Shown one piece after another: positions 25,515 through 36,428 of a stretch of 64,000 bases of DNA; within the stretch, counting starts at the first letter, position 1, and every line of letters starts with the position of its first letter. The notes under the pieces were generated by a model. The model searched no databases. It was given only the letters and a program-made list of their open reading frames with translations, and was not told the DNA's origin. Source of the stretch: Glutamicibacter creatinolyticus. Lineage in GTDB: Bacteria; Actinomycetota; Actinomycetes; Actinomycetales; Micrococcaceae. The DNA lies in NCBI RefSeq assembly GCF_006094275.1, contig NZ_CP034412.1:2976001-3040000 (forward strand), in the 5' to 3' direction. The translations under genes were made by a program, and so were the position numbers.

Positions 25515-26036
25515 CTATCCCATCCGGGAGATTTCCTCCTTGCGCTTTTCCACCTGCACCTCGGCAAAGTCCCGGGCCTCCAGGTCGGTGTCAAAGGCCA
25601 GCCCGAAGCCCACCACATAGCGGCCGGTGGACGGGGTGAGCCGGAACAGCGAGAAGTCCAAGGTGCGCAGCAGATCCAGCAGGCTCTTCTTGAACCTCCC
25701 GTTCAGCTTGTCGAACACCTGCCCGTAACCGGATTCATCCTCGATGACCTCAACGTCGCACAGGAAGCGGGCCCGCTCGCGGGCAAAGAGGTTGCGGGAG
25801 GCCGATTCGTCGGCCAGCATCATGGCGTTGACACTCTTGCTCGCGCTCAGGTGCCAGTAGTGCTCGGCGATCTTGGAAATGTACACGTACATCTGCCCTT
25901 CGTGGATCACGAAGGGCGCGTAGGAGATGAACGGCTGGCCCGCGTCATCGATGGTGCTCAGCACCAGGGTCTGGCAGTTGTCGCGGAATTCCCGGTAGTC
26001 CTGGGCGCGGTCTTCCAGGGTCTTGGTTTCGGCCAT
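25515..26036 (-). CDS. HugZ-like heme-utilisation protein (PNPOx split-barrel fold)
   Basis: The product is 173 aa, a pyridoxamine-phosphate-oxidase-like split barrel. The pattern TLVLSTIDDAGQPFISYAPFV and the later RARFLCDVEVI fit the HugZ/HutZ group, which binds and degrades heme. The C-terminal segment TGRYVVGFGLAFD also matches, but the His-containing C-terminal loop of Campylobacter HugZ is not evident. ATG 26036 follows AAGGAGA. It is last in an operon with a heme/iron ABC transporter 58 bp upstream, so it probably acts on imported heme in the cytoplasm. Confidence 0.82.
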   Translation of the reverse strand: MAETKTLEDRAQDYREFRDNCQTLVLSTIDDAGQPFISYAPFVIHEGQMYVYISKIAEHYWHLSASKSVNAMMLADESASRNLFARERARFLCDVEVIEDESGYGQVFDKLNGRFKKSLLDLLRTLDFSLFRLTPSTGRYVVGFGLAFDTDLEARDFAEVQVEKRKEEISRMG

Positions 26037-26094
26037 GGCTTCTCCTTGGGGTCGTTCTTGAATAGGGTGTCGTTGATGTTGGGATGGGGCCGGG

Positions 26095-26865
26095 CTAGAG
26101 GCGCGCGACCGGATGGATGCGCCGGCCGGCGGGCCCGTCGCTGATCTCGGCGTGCACCTGGTAGACCGAGGCCAGCGTCTGGTGGGTCAGGATCTCGCGC
26201 GGGGTGCCGCTGCACGCCACCCGGCCGCGGTGCAGGACGACCAGGTCATCGCTGTAGCTGCTGGCGTGGTTCAGATCGTGCAGCACCATCACCACGCTCA
26301 GCCCCTGCTCCCGGTTGATCCGGGCCACCAGCTCGAGCACATCGAGCTGGTGGGCGATGTCCAGGTAGGTGGTCGGCTCGTCCAGCAACAGGATTTGCGG
26401 CCGCTGGGCCAGCGCCATGGCAATCCAGGCCTTCTGGGCCTCCCCGCCGGACAGGGTGGCCAGGTTGCGCTCCCGCAAGTCCTGCAGCCCGGTCTGCTCA
26501 ATGGCCTCATCGATGATCCGGTGGTCCGCGGCGTTCAGCGCGCTGAACCAGCGGTGGTGGGGGTGGCGTCCGAAGCCCACCAGCTCCCTGACGCTCACAT
26601 CCGCCGGCGCCTCGTGGCGCTGGCTGACCAGGCACAGGTTGCGGGCCACCTCCTTGCGCGAGAACGTGGACAGGGCCCGGCCGTTGAGCCGGATGCTGCC
26701 CGCGGCCGGCTGCAGCATCCCGGTCACGGCCTTGAGGATCGTGGACTTGCCCGACCCGTTCGGGCCCAGGATGGTGGTGACTTTCCCGTCCCCGGCCTCC
26801 AGGCTGACCGAGTCCAGCACGCGGCGGCCCGGGTAGTCCACGCACAGCGAGTCGATGCTGATCAT
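26095..26865 (-). CDS. Heme/siderophore ABC transporter ATPase
   Basis: The product is 256 aa, a FepC/HmuV-type ATPase. Walker A GPNGSGKST, signature LSGGEAQKAW, Walker B ILLLDEPTTYLD and the switch His in VLHDLNHAS are all intact. It powers the adjacent FecCD-type permease. Its ATG overlaps the permease stop by one base (TGATG), so the two are coupled. The frame upstream to 27246 is a shadow of the permease. Confidence 0.93.
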   Translation of the reverse strand: MISIDSLCVDYPGRRVLDSVSLEAGDGKVTTILGPNGSGKSTILKAVTGMLQPAAGSIRLNGRALSTFSRKEVARNLCLVSQRHEAPADVSVRELVGFGRHPHHRWFSALNAADHRIIDEAIEQTGLQDLRERNLATLSGGEAQKAWIAMALAQRPQILLLDEPTTYLDIAHQLDVLELVARINREQGLSVVMVLHDLNHASSYSDDLVVLHRGRVACSGTPREILTHQTLASVYQVHAEISDGPAGRRIHPVARL

Positions 26866-27917
26866 CAGGAGCGCTCCCGCCGCAGCAGGTACAGGAAGTA
26901 CGGCCCGCCGATCACGGCCATCACGATGCCGGCCGGGATTTCCAGCGGGGTGAACAGCGAGCGGCCCACGGTGTCGGCCAGCAGCAGCACCAGGGCGCCG
27001 AAAATCAGTGAGAGCGGGAACATGTATCGGGCGTTGGTGCCCACGAAGAGCCGGGCCATGTGCGGGACCACGAGTCCCACGAACCCGATCAGCCCGACCG
27101 TGGAGATGGAGATGGAGGCCAGGTACACGGCGGTGCCGCACAGCAGCAGCCGGGTCCGGGTCAGGTCCTGGCCCAGGTTGTGGGCGGTCTCCGCCCCCAG
27201 GCGCAGCACGTTCGCCGAACGGATGCAGTACACCAGCAGGACCCAACCGAGCACGGAGTACGGCATCAGGGTGGCCACGTCCCCCAGCCCCTTGCCGGCC
27301 AGCGAGCCGTTCAGCCAGGCCATCGCGCCGGGCAGCTTGTCGCTGTTCAGCAGCGACAGCAGGCCGGTGATGCCGCCGAACACGGAGTTCACCGCCACCC
27401 CGGCCAGGATGACCCGCATCGGGCTCATGCCCTTGGCTGGCTGCCAGGCGAAGAGGAACACCATGACGGTGGCGATTGACCCGCCGACCAGGGCGGCCAG
27501 CGGCACCACGGCGGTGAACTGCGGGGCCACCAGCAGGATGAACAGCACCGCGACCGACGCCCCGGAGGAGACCCCGGTCAGCCCGGGGTCGGCCAGCGGG
27601 TTGTGCATGGCGCTTTGCAGCAGCGCCCCGGAGGCGGCCAGGTTCGCCCCGATCAGCAGCGCCAGCCCGATGCGGGGCAGGCGCAGGTCCCAGATGATGG
27701 TGGAGCTGGTGTCCGCCGCCTGCCCGAACAACGCACCGAGCGTTTCGGACAGTCCGAAGCGCACCGACCCGACGCCGACGGCCAGCAGGGCCGCGAGCAC
27801 CAGGACGCCGGCCGCGGCCACGATGATGCCCATCTTCCGGGCGTGGGCGGCATCGCGCTGCGGTGCGGGGGCGGCGGCCCGGGCAGCCATCGGCTCCCGG
27901 CGTACCGTGACGCTCAT
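26865..27917 (-). CDS. FecCD-family heme/siderophore ABC permease
   Basis: The product is 350 aa with about 10 helices. Typical FecCD/BtuC motifs are RLPRIGLALLIGANLAASG, NPLADPGLTGVSSGAS, the coupling-helix region, and GLIGFVGLVVPHMAR. It forms the membrane channel for iron chelates or heme. Its ATG overlaps the TGA of the lipoprotein gene as ATGA. A single permease gene implies a homodimer. Confidence 0.93.
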   Translation of the reverse strand: MSVTVRREPMAARAAAPAPQRDAAHARKMGIIVAAAGVLVLAALLAVGVGSVRFGLSETLGALFGQAADTSSTIIWDLRLPRIGLALLIGANLAASGALLQSAMHNPLADPGLTGVSSGASVAVLFILLVAPQFTAVVPLAALVGGSIATVMVFLFAWQPAKGMSPMRVILAGVAVNSVFGGITGLLSLLNSDKLPGAMAWLNGSLAGKGLGDVATLMPYSVLGWVLLVYCIRSANVLRLGAETAHNLGQDLTRTRLLLCGTAVYLASISISTVGLIGFVGLVVPHMARLFVGTNARYMFPLSLIFGALVLLLADTVGRSLFTPLEIPAGIVMAVIGGPYFLYLLRRERS

Positions 27918-28873
27918 GATCCCAGGGCCGCGGCCATGGTCTTAAAGGCTTCCGGCGCGCTGGTGATCGAGGAGAGCCCGTAGAGTTCGAACGGCAGTGC
28001 GTGGATGGCGTCGTTCTTCGAGGCCGTGACCTTCTGCCAGGCCGCCTGGCCCGCCAGTTCCTCCTTCACGCCCTCAAGGACGGTGTCCGCTTCCCCGTGG
28101 GCCAGGATCAGCACCACGTCCGGGTCCTGCGCCACGACCTGCTCCATGCTCAGCGGCGTGTAGGCCTCCCCCTGGCCCAGCTCGGTGGCCACGTTCACGG
28201 CTCCCAGGCTCTTGGTGATTTCTCCGGCGAAGGTGTTCTCCCCCATGACCATCAGTTCGCCCGGGGAGCCGAAGAGCATCAGCACCTTCTTGGACTCACC
28301 GGCGGCGGTGTCCCGGGCCGCCGCCTCGGCCTGCTCCACCTGCCGGACCAGGTCCTGGGCCTGCTCGGTGGCGTCGAACAGCTCACCCAGTGCCAGCGTG
28401 GTCGCCTTCAGCTCGGCCACCGAATCGGTGGGCAAGTGGCTGGATTCCAGGTTCAGCGGCTTGAGCTTCTTGTCGATGGATTCCCCGATGGAGGCCGGGC
28501 TGAGCACCAGGTCCGGTTTGAGCTGGGCGATCTTTTCCAGGTTCGGTTCCACCGAGTTGCCGACCTTTTCCACGTCCTTCACGCCCTCGGGCAGCGGGTT
28601 CTGCGAGCTGGGAACCCCCACCAGCGGCACACCCAGGGCATCGGCGATCTCGGTCAGACCCACGGACATGCTCACCACCCGCTGCGGCGCCTGTTCGGGC
28701 AGCAGCTTTCGCACCTTGGCAATATCGGCCTCGGAGGTGGCCGGCTGCGCGGAGGCGCTGTGCGAGGCCGCGGCACTCGGGGAGGGCTCGGCAGGACTGG
28801 TGGCGCCGGCCTGGCAGCCGGTCAACAGCAGGGAGGCAGCCAGCAAAACGGCGCCGGGCATGGCAATACGCAT
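27914..28873 (-). CDS. Heme/iron ABC transporter substrate-binding lipoprotein
   Basis: The product is 319 aa. The signal peptide ends in lipobox LLLTGC with Cys20 for lipid attachment. A Ser/Ala-rich linker of about 30 residues precedes the periplasmic-binding fold (PQRVVSMSVGLTEIADALG...). The domain resembles IsdE/HmuT-type heme-binding proteins. No ligand residue can be assigned confidently without alignment, so siderophore binding remains possible. HugZ in the same operon favours heme. ATG 28873 follows TTGGAG. Confidence 0.9.
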   Translation of the reverse strand: MRIAMPGAVLLAASLLLTGCQAGATSPAEPSPSAAASHSASAQPATSEADIAKVRKLLPEQAPQRVVSMSVGLTEIADALGVPLVGVPSSQNPLPEGVKDVEKVGNSVEPNLEKIAQLKPDLVLSPASIGESIDKKLKPLNLESSHLPTDSVAELKATTLALGELFDATEQAQDLVRQVEQAEAAARDTAAGESKKVLMLFGSPGELMVMGENTFAGEITKSLGAVNVATELGQGEAYTPLSMEQVVAQDPDVVLILAHGEADTVLEGVKEELAGQAAWQKVTASKNDAIHALPFELYGLSSITSAPEAFKTMAAALGS

Positions 28874-28902
28874 GAAAACTCCAAAGCGGGAAACGTGTGA
28901 AC

Positions 28903-28921
28903 TAAGGGTAGGCTATCCAAG
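28903..28921. promoter_or_regulatory. DtxR/IdeR-type iron box upstream of heme uptake operon
   Basis: TAAGGGTAGGCTATCCAAG matches 14 of 19 positions of the DtxR/IdeR consensus TTAGGTTAGGCTAACCTAA, including the central TAGGCTA. It lies 30 bp upstream of the lipoprotein start. Iron-loaded DtxR/IdeR would therefore repress heme uptake when iron is plentiful. Confidence 0.65.
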
Positions 28922-29100
28922 TTCCGCACAATTAACCTAATCGAATCTTTGGTAAGTTTCTTGGGTAAGGCGAAGCTAATTTTTGTGGTAGGGGAGTTGG
29001 TGCGGGGCGGGAAAGATCTTCCGTCGCCCCCGACGGCGAAGATCAAATGGATGCGTCGGGAAGAGGCACCCACCGGTCGATCTGCTGCGGGAAAAGCAAA

Positions 29101-29144
29101 AGCGCCTCCCCTCACTCCGAAGTTATCTCGTGAGGGGAGGCGCT
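29101..29144 (-). terminator. Terminator after allB
   Basis: A perfect 15-bp stem (29101-29115 with 29130-29144) and a 14-nt loop lie just past the allB stop. Minus-strand transcripts then enter a T-rich run, as expected for intrinsic termination. Confidence 0.8.
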
Positions 29145-29163
29145 GGCTGCTGCGGCAGGCTTC

Positions 29164-30543
29164 CTACGCCTCGCCGCGGCGGATCAGCTTGCCCTTCGGC
29201 GTCTGGAAGTCCACGTCGACCCCGCCCACCATGGCCGAGCGGATGACCCCGGCCAGGGTCTTGCCCTCGTAGGGGCAGATCGGGTTCTTGTGGTGCAGCT
29301 TCTTCACGTCCACCACGAACGCCTCATCCGGGGCGAAGAGCGCGAAGTCGGCGTCGTTGCCCAGGGCGATGGCGCCCTTGTTCTTCAGCCCGGCCAGTTC
29401 GGCCGGCTTGGTGGACATCCACGAAATGACCTGTTCCAGGCCGATGCCGCGCTGCTTGGCCTCGGACCAGATCAGCGGCAGGCCCAGCTGCAGGGAGGCG
29501 ACCCCGCCCCAGGCAACGCCGAAGTCCCCGTTTTCCACTTCCTTCAGGTCGATGGTGGAGGGCGAGTGGTCCGAGACGATGCAGTCGATGACCCCTTCCT
29601 CCAGGCCCTTCCACAGCAGTTCGCGGTTGGAGGCCTCACGGATCGGCGGGCAGCACTTGTAGGCGGTGGCGCCGTTGGGGATTTCCTCGGCCAGCAGGGT
29701 CAGGTAGTGCGGGCAGGTTTCCACGGTCAGCTTCACGCCGTCCGCCTTGGCGCTCTTGATCATGGCCAGCGCGTCAGAGCTGGACAGGTGCAGCACGTGG
29801 GCGCGGGCCCCGGTCCAGCGGGCGCGCTCGATCACCTGGGCGATGGCCACGTTCTCCGCGCCGCGTGGGCGGGACTTAAGGAACCGCTCGTACTGGTCGC
29901 CCTCGGCGTCCGGGGCGCGGTCGATGGCGTGGGAGTCCTCGGCGTGCACGATCATCAGCGAGTCGAAGGACTTCAGCTCCTCCATGTCCTCCTCCATCTC
30001 CTCAACGGTGAGGGAGGGGAACTCGTCCACGCCGGAGTGCAGCAGGAAGCACTTGAAGCCGAACACCCCGGCGTCGTGCAGTTCGCGCAGGTCCTTCTTG
30101 TTCCCCGGGATGGCCCCGCCCCAGAACCCGACGTTGACGTACGCCTTGGTGCTGGCGGCCTCGCGCTTGATTTCCAGCGCCTGAAGGTTCACGGTGGGCG
30201 GGATGGAGTTCAGCGGCATGTCCACGATGGTGGTCACCCCGCCGGCGGCGGCGGCCTTGGTGGCCGATTCGAAGCCTTCCCATTCGGTGCGGCCCGGCTC
30301 GTTGACGTGGACGTGGGTGTCCACCAGGCCCGGCAGCAGCACCTCATCGGCGCCGACCTCGATGACCCGTTCGCCGCGCAGGTTGTTGCCCAGCGGTTCG
30401 ATGGCCACGATCTTCCCGTCCTTCACGCCCACTTCGCGGGCGGTGATTCCGGCCGTGGTCAGGATGCGTTCGCCGCGCAACACCAAGTCGAACTCGGTGG
30501 TCGTCTCGGTGCCGGTGGCGGCCTGGGTGGTTTCGGTGCTCAC
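29164..30543 (-). CDS. allB: Allantoinase
   Basis: The product is 459 aa, a cyclic amidohydrolase that opens allantoin to allantoate. Metal ligands are visible: DTHVHVNEPGR (HxH), the Lys of GFKCFLLHSG that is carboxylated in the family, HAEDSH, HVLHLSS, and the Asp of SDHSP. GTG 30543 follows CAGGAG at 8 nt. It is the last gene of the glyoxylate cluster and ends at a strong terminator. No allantoicase or allantoate amidohydrolase is in the window. A dihydropyrimidinase or hydantoinase is less likely given the CCPPIRE motif. Confidence 0.92.
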   Translation of the reverse strand: MSTETTQAATGTETTTEFDLVLRGERILTTAGITAREVGVKDGKIVAIEPLGNNLRGERVIEVGADEVLLPGLVDTHVHVNEPGRTEWEGFESATKAAAAGGVTTIVDMPLNSIPPTVNLQALEIKREAASTKAYVNVGFWGGAIPGNKKDLRELHDAGVFGFKCFLLHSGVDEFPSLTVEEMEEDMEELKSFDSLMIVHAEDSHAIDRAPDAEGDQYERFLKSRPRGAENVAIAQVIERARWTGARAHVLHLSSSDALAMIKSAKADGVKLTVETCPHYLTLLAEEIPNGATAYKCCPPIREASNRELLWKGLEEGVIDCIVSDHSPSTIDLKEVENGDFGVAWGGVASLQLGLPLIWSEAKQRGIGLEQVISWMSTKPAELAGLKNKGAIALGNDADFALFAPDEAFVVDVKKLHHKNPICPYEGKTLAGVIRSAMVGGVDVDFQTPKGKLIRRGEA

Positions 30544-30597
30544 AGTTCGTGCTCCTGATTCCTGATGTGTGATTCCTTGGGTGCGAGTGCCGGTTGC

Positions 30598-31749
30598 CTA
30601 CCGGCGGCCCGCGGTGGTGCTCGCGGCATGCTCTTGCGCGATGGTCTTGGCCAGCCTGGTGCCGGCCTCGGTGACCAGTTCGGCCGAGCGGGTCATGGCC
30701 TCGCCCGGATCCTTCACCAGGTCCACCAGCGCCACGGTGTGGCGGATGCCGGCGTTGGCCAGCTGTTCGGGGTCCAGCGTGGTGCGCCCGCACACGGCGT
30801 AGACCGGGATGCGGTGCGCGGCGGCGGCCTGGGCCACCCCGATGGGGGTCTTGCCCTCCAGGGACTGGCTGTCCAGGCTGCCTTCGCCGGTGATGACCGC
30901 GTCCGCGCCGGCCAGGGCCTGGTCCAGCCCGGTCAGCTCAAGCACCACGTCGATGCCGCGGCGGCGTTCGGCCCCCAGCAGCGCGATAGCCGCGTAGCCC
31001 ATGCCCCCGGCCGCCCCGGCCCCGGGCTGCTGGCGGTATGCGGTGCCCAGCTCGGCCTCGAGCAGGTCGGCGAAGTGGGTCAGCGCCGCATCCAGTTCGG
31101 CCACCTGTTCGGCGCTGGCCCCCTTTTGCGGCCCGAAGACCGCCGCGGCCCCGTTGGCCCCGGTCAGCGGGTTCTCCACGTCGGCGGCGAGCACCACAGT
31201 GGTGTGCCGCAGGCGCTCATCCAGTCCGGTCAAATCCGCGGTGGCCAGCTGCGCCAGGGCGGCGCCGCCGCCGGGCAGTTCCCGGCCCTGCGCATCGCGC
31301 AGGGAGGCGCCCAGCGCCTGGAGCATCCCGGCCCCGGCGTCGGTGGTGGCCGAGCCGCCCACGCCCAGCACGATCCGGGTGGCCCCGGCCGCCAGCGCGT
31401 CGCTGATCAGTTCGCCGGTGCCGTAGCTGGTGGCGGTCAGCGGCTGCCGGGTGCCGCCGGGCAGCCGGTCCAGTCCGGAGGCGGCGGCCATTTCGATCAC
31501 GGCGGTCCCCTCGTGCAGCGCGTAGCTGGCCTCCAGCCGCTGGCCGGTGGGCCCGGTGACCCGCGCGCGGCGTTCGGTGAACCCGGCGGCCAGGGCCGCG
31601 TCCACGGTCCCCTCACCGCCGTCGGCCACCGGCACGGTGACGCTTTCCAGCGGGTCGATCACCCGGGACAGGCCGGTGTGCAGGGCGGCGGCCACCTCGG
31701 CCCCGGTCAGGGTGCCCTTGAACTTGTCGGAGGCGATGACGATCTTCAT
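30598..31749 (-). CDS. glxK: Glycerate kinase (GarK/GlxK type)
   Basis: The product is 383 aa. The N-terminus MKIVIASDKFKGTLTG and VADGGEGTVDA, and the central GVGGSATTDAGAGMLQALG, are hallmarks of the bacterial glycerate kinase family PF02595. It phosphorylates D-glycerate, the product of GlxR, to 2-phosphoglycerate. ATG 31749 has only a G-rich weak ribosome site; the upstream extension to 31803 is unsupported. It lies between gcl and allB. Confidence 0.93.
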   Translation of the reverse strand: MKIVIASDKFKGTLTGAEVAAALHTGLSRVIDPLESVTVPVADGGEGTVDAALAAGFTERRARVTGPTGQRLEASYALHEGTAVIEMAAASGLDRLPGGTRQPLTATSYGTGELISDALAAGATRIVLGVGGSATTDAGAGMLQALGASLRDAQGRELPGGGAALAQLATADLTGLDERLRHTTVVLAADVENPLTGANGAAAVFGPQKGASAEQVAELDAALTHFADLLEAELGTAYRQQPGAGAAGGMGYAAIALLGAERRRGIDVVLELTGLDQALAGADAVITGEGSLDSQSLEGKTPIGVAQAAAAHRIPVYAVCGRTTLDPEQLANAGIRHTVALVDLVKDPGEAMTRSAELVTEAGTRLAKTIAQEHAASTTAGRR

Positions 31750-31963
31750 CCCGCGGCCCGCCTTTCCCTCATGGTCCTGCTGACGTTGTTGTTCTTGGCC
31801 CATCCCCGGCGCCGGTGGGGTCCGGGGATGGGTGTGGCCCGCCGGGTGGCGGGCCGTGCCGCCAAGGCGCGCAAGGCGTGCGGCGGATCACAGTTTCCTG
31901 TATCCATTGTGCACGCTTTGCGCACCTCGGGGTGTTCCGGTTGGGTGAGTGTGACGACTGACC

Positions 31964-33757
<1,794 letters not shown>

Positions 33758-33818
33758 GGGAATCACACTTCCTTGCTGGTCCGGCCGCTGGCCGGGGTCT
33801 TTCGAGAAAAGTTTGCAT

Positions 33819-33842
33819 CCAGCCGGCGTTGGGTCCGGCTGG
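33819..33842 (-). terminator. Second hairpin upstream of gcl
   Basis: CCAGCCGG and CCGGCTGG arms with an 8-nt loop. On the minus strand an AAACTTTTC tract follows shortly after, so termination or attenuation before gcl is possible. Confidence 0.45.
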
Positions 33843-34108
33843 GGTGGATAGACCTGCGACGGGACCCGCGGCTGGCACCACACGGAGCAATCACGTGGTC
33901 CTTTGCGTGGGGTCCTCGGCTCATCACACCGGCCGTCCTGGCTTCCATGAGCACGTGGGGGCCCGGGCAGTCGAAGACTTCGAGCTTCGGGACGATCTGT
34001 CAGGGAATCACTGATGTCGCTTCGACCCGGGCGCCCCTGGAGCAGGACGGCTGCGGATCCCAGGACCGCTGCGTGCGGTCTGCGGATCCCGTCACAGGAA
34101 TCTTTGGG

Positions 34109-34131
34109 CCGGGCCGGTGTTTCCGGCCCGG
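34109..34131 (-). terminator. GC-rich hairpin after glxR
   Basis: CCGGGCCGG and CCGGCCCGG arms with a 5-nt loop begin 5 bp after the glxR stop. No clear T run follows, so termination may be partial. Confidence 0.55.
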
Positions 34132-34135
34132 ATGG

Positions 34136-35020
34136 CTACTCGGACTTGCCCGACAGGCGCTGTACGCCGCGGAAGAGTCCGGAGTGGTCCAGCGAGCCGT
34201 CGCCGCTGGCCACGGTGGAGCTGACCAGCTGGGCCACCAGGGCGCCCAGCGGCAGGATGACCCCGGCCTCGCGGGCGGCGGAGGTGACGATGCCCATGTC
34301 CTTGTTGTGCAGCGCCAGGCGGAAGCCCGGGCCGAATTCGCGGTCCAGGATCTTCTGGCCCTTCTGGTCCAGCACCTTCGAGCCGGCCAGCCCGCCGCCG
34401 AGCACCTGCAGCGCCGAGTCGGTGTCCACGCCGTAGGCCTCCAGGAAGACCACGGCCTCGGACAGCGCCTGGATGTTGGAGGCGACGATCAGCTGGTTCG
34501 CGGCCTTCACGGTCTGCCCGGAGCCCGAGGGGCCGACCAGCACGATGGTCTTGCCCACGGCCTCCAGCACGTCCTTGGCCTCGGAGAAGTCCGCCGGCTC
34601 GCCGCCGACCATGATGGACAGCACCCCGTCGATCGCGCCCTGCTCGCCGCCGGAGACCGGGGCGTCCAGCGGGCGCAGCCCGGCTTCGCGGGCGGCGTCG
34701 GACAGGCGCACGGCCACGTCCGGGCGGATCGAGGAGTTGTCGATCCACAGGGCGCCGGACTTCGCGTTGGCGAAGACGCCGTCCTCGCCGGTGACCACGG
34801 CTTCCACGTCCGGGGAGTCCGGAACCATGGTGATCACCACGTCGGCGTCCTTGACCGCCTCGGCGATGGTCTTGGCCGCGGTGCCGCCGGCGGCGGCCAG
34901 TTCCTCGGCCTTGGCGGCGCTGCGGTTGTAGCCGGTGACCTTGAAGCCGGCGTTGACCAGGTTCTTGGCCATGGGCAGGCCCATGATGCCCAGTCCGATG
35001 AAGGCGATGTTCTTGCTCAT
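34136..35020 (-). CDS. glxR: 2-hydroxy-3-oxopropionate (tartronate semialdehyde) reductase
   Basis: The product is 294 aa, a beta-hydroxyacid dehydrogenase. The NAD(P) loop is IAFIGLGIMGLPMAKNL, the substrate motif is DAPVSGGEQGA, and the catalytic Lys lies in GSGQTVKAANQL. It reduces the product of Gcl to D-glycerate. It is adjacent to gcl, hyi and glxK, which makes this more likely than hydroxyisobutyrate dehydrogenase. ATG 35020 has a modest AGGA site. Confidence 0.94.
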   Translation of the reverse strand: MSKNIAFIGLGIMGLPMAKNLVNAGFKVTGYNRSAAKAEELAAAGGTAAKTIAEAVKDADVVITMVPDSPDVEAVVTGEDGVFANAKSGALWIDNSSIRPDVAVRLSDAAREAGLRPLDAPVSGGEQGAIDGVLSIMVGGEPADFSEAKDVLEAVGKTIVLVGPSGSGQTVKAANQLIVASNIQALSEAVVFLEAYGVDTDSALQVLGGGLAGSKVLDQKGQKILDREFGPGFRLALHNKDMGIVTSAAREAGVILPLGALVAQLVSSTVASGDGSLDHSGLFRGVQRLSGKSE

Positions 35021-35085
35021 TTGTCCTGTTCTTTCAAAGCTGTCGAAGGCGGTGCCGGCGGGGCCGGCCTCATGCGGGAGGTGCG

Positions 35086-35883
35086 CTAGGCGGAGGTGCT
35101 GGCGGTTTCCAGCCAGTTGAACGCGGTCTCGCGCTCCTGCTTGTACTCCAGGGCGACCTTGCCGGTGTAGCCCAGTTCGCGGGAGCGGTCGATCCAGTCG
35201 AACAGCGGCAGGTTGCCGGTGCCCGGTGCGCCACGGCCCGGGTTGTCCGCGATCTGGATGTGGCCGAAGTCCTTGGCGTGCTGCTCGATCACCGCGGCGA
35301 CGTCATCCCCGTTCACGGCCAGGTGGTAGAAGTCGGCCAGCAGGGCGATGTTCTGGTTGCCGGCGGCCTTGACCTTGTTGATGACCTCCAGCGCGTCGGC
35401 GGCGGTCTTCAGCGGGTAGGCCGCGGCGCCGGAGACCGGCTCGATCAGCACGGTGCCGCCGATGCGGGCCACGCCCTCGGTGGCGGCGAGAAGGTTCTTC
35501 AGACCCAGCTCGTCCTGCTCGGCCGGGGTGTATTCCTCCTGGCGGTTGCCGTAGAGCGCATTGAAGGCCTTGCAGCCGGTGGCCTCGCCGATCGCGGCGA
35601 CCACTTCCACGTTCGCCTTGAACTCGGAGCAGCGGCCCTTCCAGGACACCAGCCCGCGGTCGCCGCCGGGCATGTCACCGGCGTAGAAGTTCAGTCCGTC
35701 CAGCTGCACGCCGGCGTCCTTGAGGGAAGCGACGAAGTTATCCACGTCCTTGTCGCCGGGCACGGCCTCGGCGAACGGCCACCAGAATTCCACGCTGTCG
35801 AAGCCCGCGGCCTTGGCGGCGGCTGCGCGTTCCAGGATCGGCAGTTCGGTCAGCAAGATCGAGCAGTTCAGTGTGTAGGACAC
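35086..35883 (-). CDS. hyi: Hydroxypyruvate isomerase
   Basis: The product is 265 aa, with the TIM-barrel xylose-isomerase-like fold of Hyi. Motifs are VEFWWPFAEAVPGDKDVDNF, LNFYAGDMPGGDRG, LIEPVSG and IQIADNPGRGAPGTG. It interconverts hydroxypyruvate and tartronate semialdehyde. GTG 35883 follows AAGGAGGGA. It is first in the cluster and carries the putative operator upstream. Confidence 0.93.
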   Translation of the reverse strand: MSYTLNCSILLTELPILERAAAAKAAGFDSVEFWWPFAEAVPGDKDVDNFVASLKDAGVQLDGLNFYAGDMPGGDRGLVSWKGRCSEFKANVEVVAAIGEATGCKAFNALYGNRQEEYTPAEQDELGLKNLLAATEGVARIGGTVLIEPVSGAAAYPLKTAADALEVINKVKAAGNQNIALLADFYHLAVNGDDVAAVIEQHAKDFGHIQIADNPGRGAPGTGNLPLFDWIDRSRELGYTGKVALEYKQERETAFNWLETASTSA

Positions 35884-35903
35884 GTCGTTCCCTCCTTGAA
35901 GTC

Positions 35904-35949
35904 TTTCCATAATTTCAACATGTGGAAACTATGTTTTGGTTTATGGAAA
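35904..35949. promoter_or_regulatory. TGGAAA-type operator half-sites upstream of hyi
   Basis: TTTCCA (35904-35909) faces TGGAAA (35923-35928), and a second TGGAAA (35944-35949) lies 21 bp, two helical turns, further on. Such a cluster immediately upstream of hyi is a likely binding site for an IclR-type (AllR/GclR-like) regulator of glyoxylate genes. The regulator gene is not in this window. Confidence 0.5.
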
Positions 35950-36428
35950 CTTTATGGCGAGATCTGGGTCACTGTCAAGGGGGTTGCGTAACGCGGCGCA
36001 CATCTGGGGGCGAGGCCGGGAAATTCCACGGTGAACCCGCCGGCGACCGGTCAAGGACAGGGCGAACGGCGGATTGCGTTGAGGCATCCGGCCCGTGACG
36101 CCCGCCGGATCATGCGGCAAGCGGGCGACCATCGCGCGCACCGCGGGCACCACGACGCCCCTTCACCCACCCTTTGGCGCCGCGGAGCACTTTTCCGCAT
36201 CGCAGAAGGCAGGCACTCCGCCTGACGGAAAACCAGTGGTCAATAGTTATCGGCATCCGGAGAAATTCGCCCCGTGGGACGTTGCGGTACCCCGCTGCTG
36301 TCCAGGGTGGGGACCGCGGCGATATTCAGGCGATCCTGTCCGAACGCATGAAGCCATACCGGAACCGTGAACTACCACCGCAGCAAGGTTGAAGCCGGTC
36401 GCATGCGGCCCTAACCGCCCAGCCGCGC
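35950..36428. other. About 480-bp intergenic region, nothing recognised
   Basis: No gene, repeat or RNA is supported between the hyi operator and the end of the YbdK-type gene. Short frames exist on both strands but have no ribosome sites or recognisable protein features. Confidence 0.5.

Larger units (their letters stand above)
33758..34135. other. 378-bp gap between glxR and gcl with two GC-rich hairpins
   Basis: No gene is supported. Minus-strand RNA from glxR would first meet the hairpin 34109-34131, then the hairpin 33819-33842, before gcl. The gap could contain a terminator plus a separate gcl promoter, or an attenuator. Confidence 0.5.

Noticed and set aside
36095-36425. Short plus-strand frames in the hyi-ybdK gap
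   Set aside because: No ribosome site, no recognisable features, and low-quality composition.
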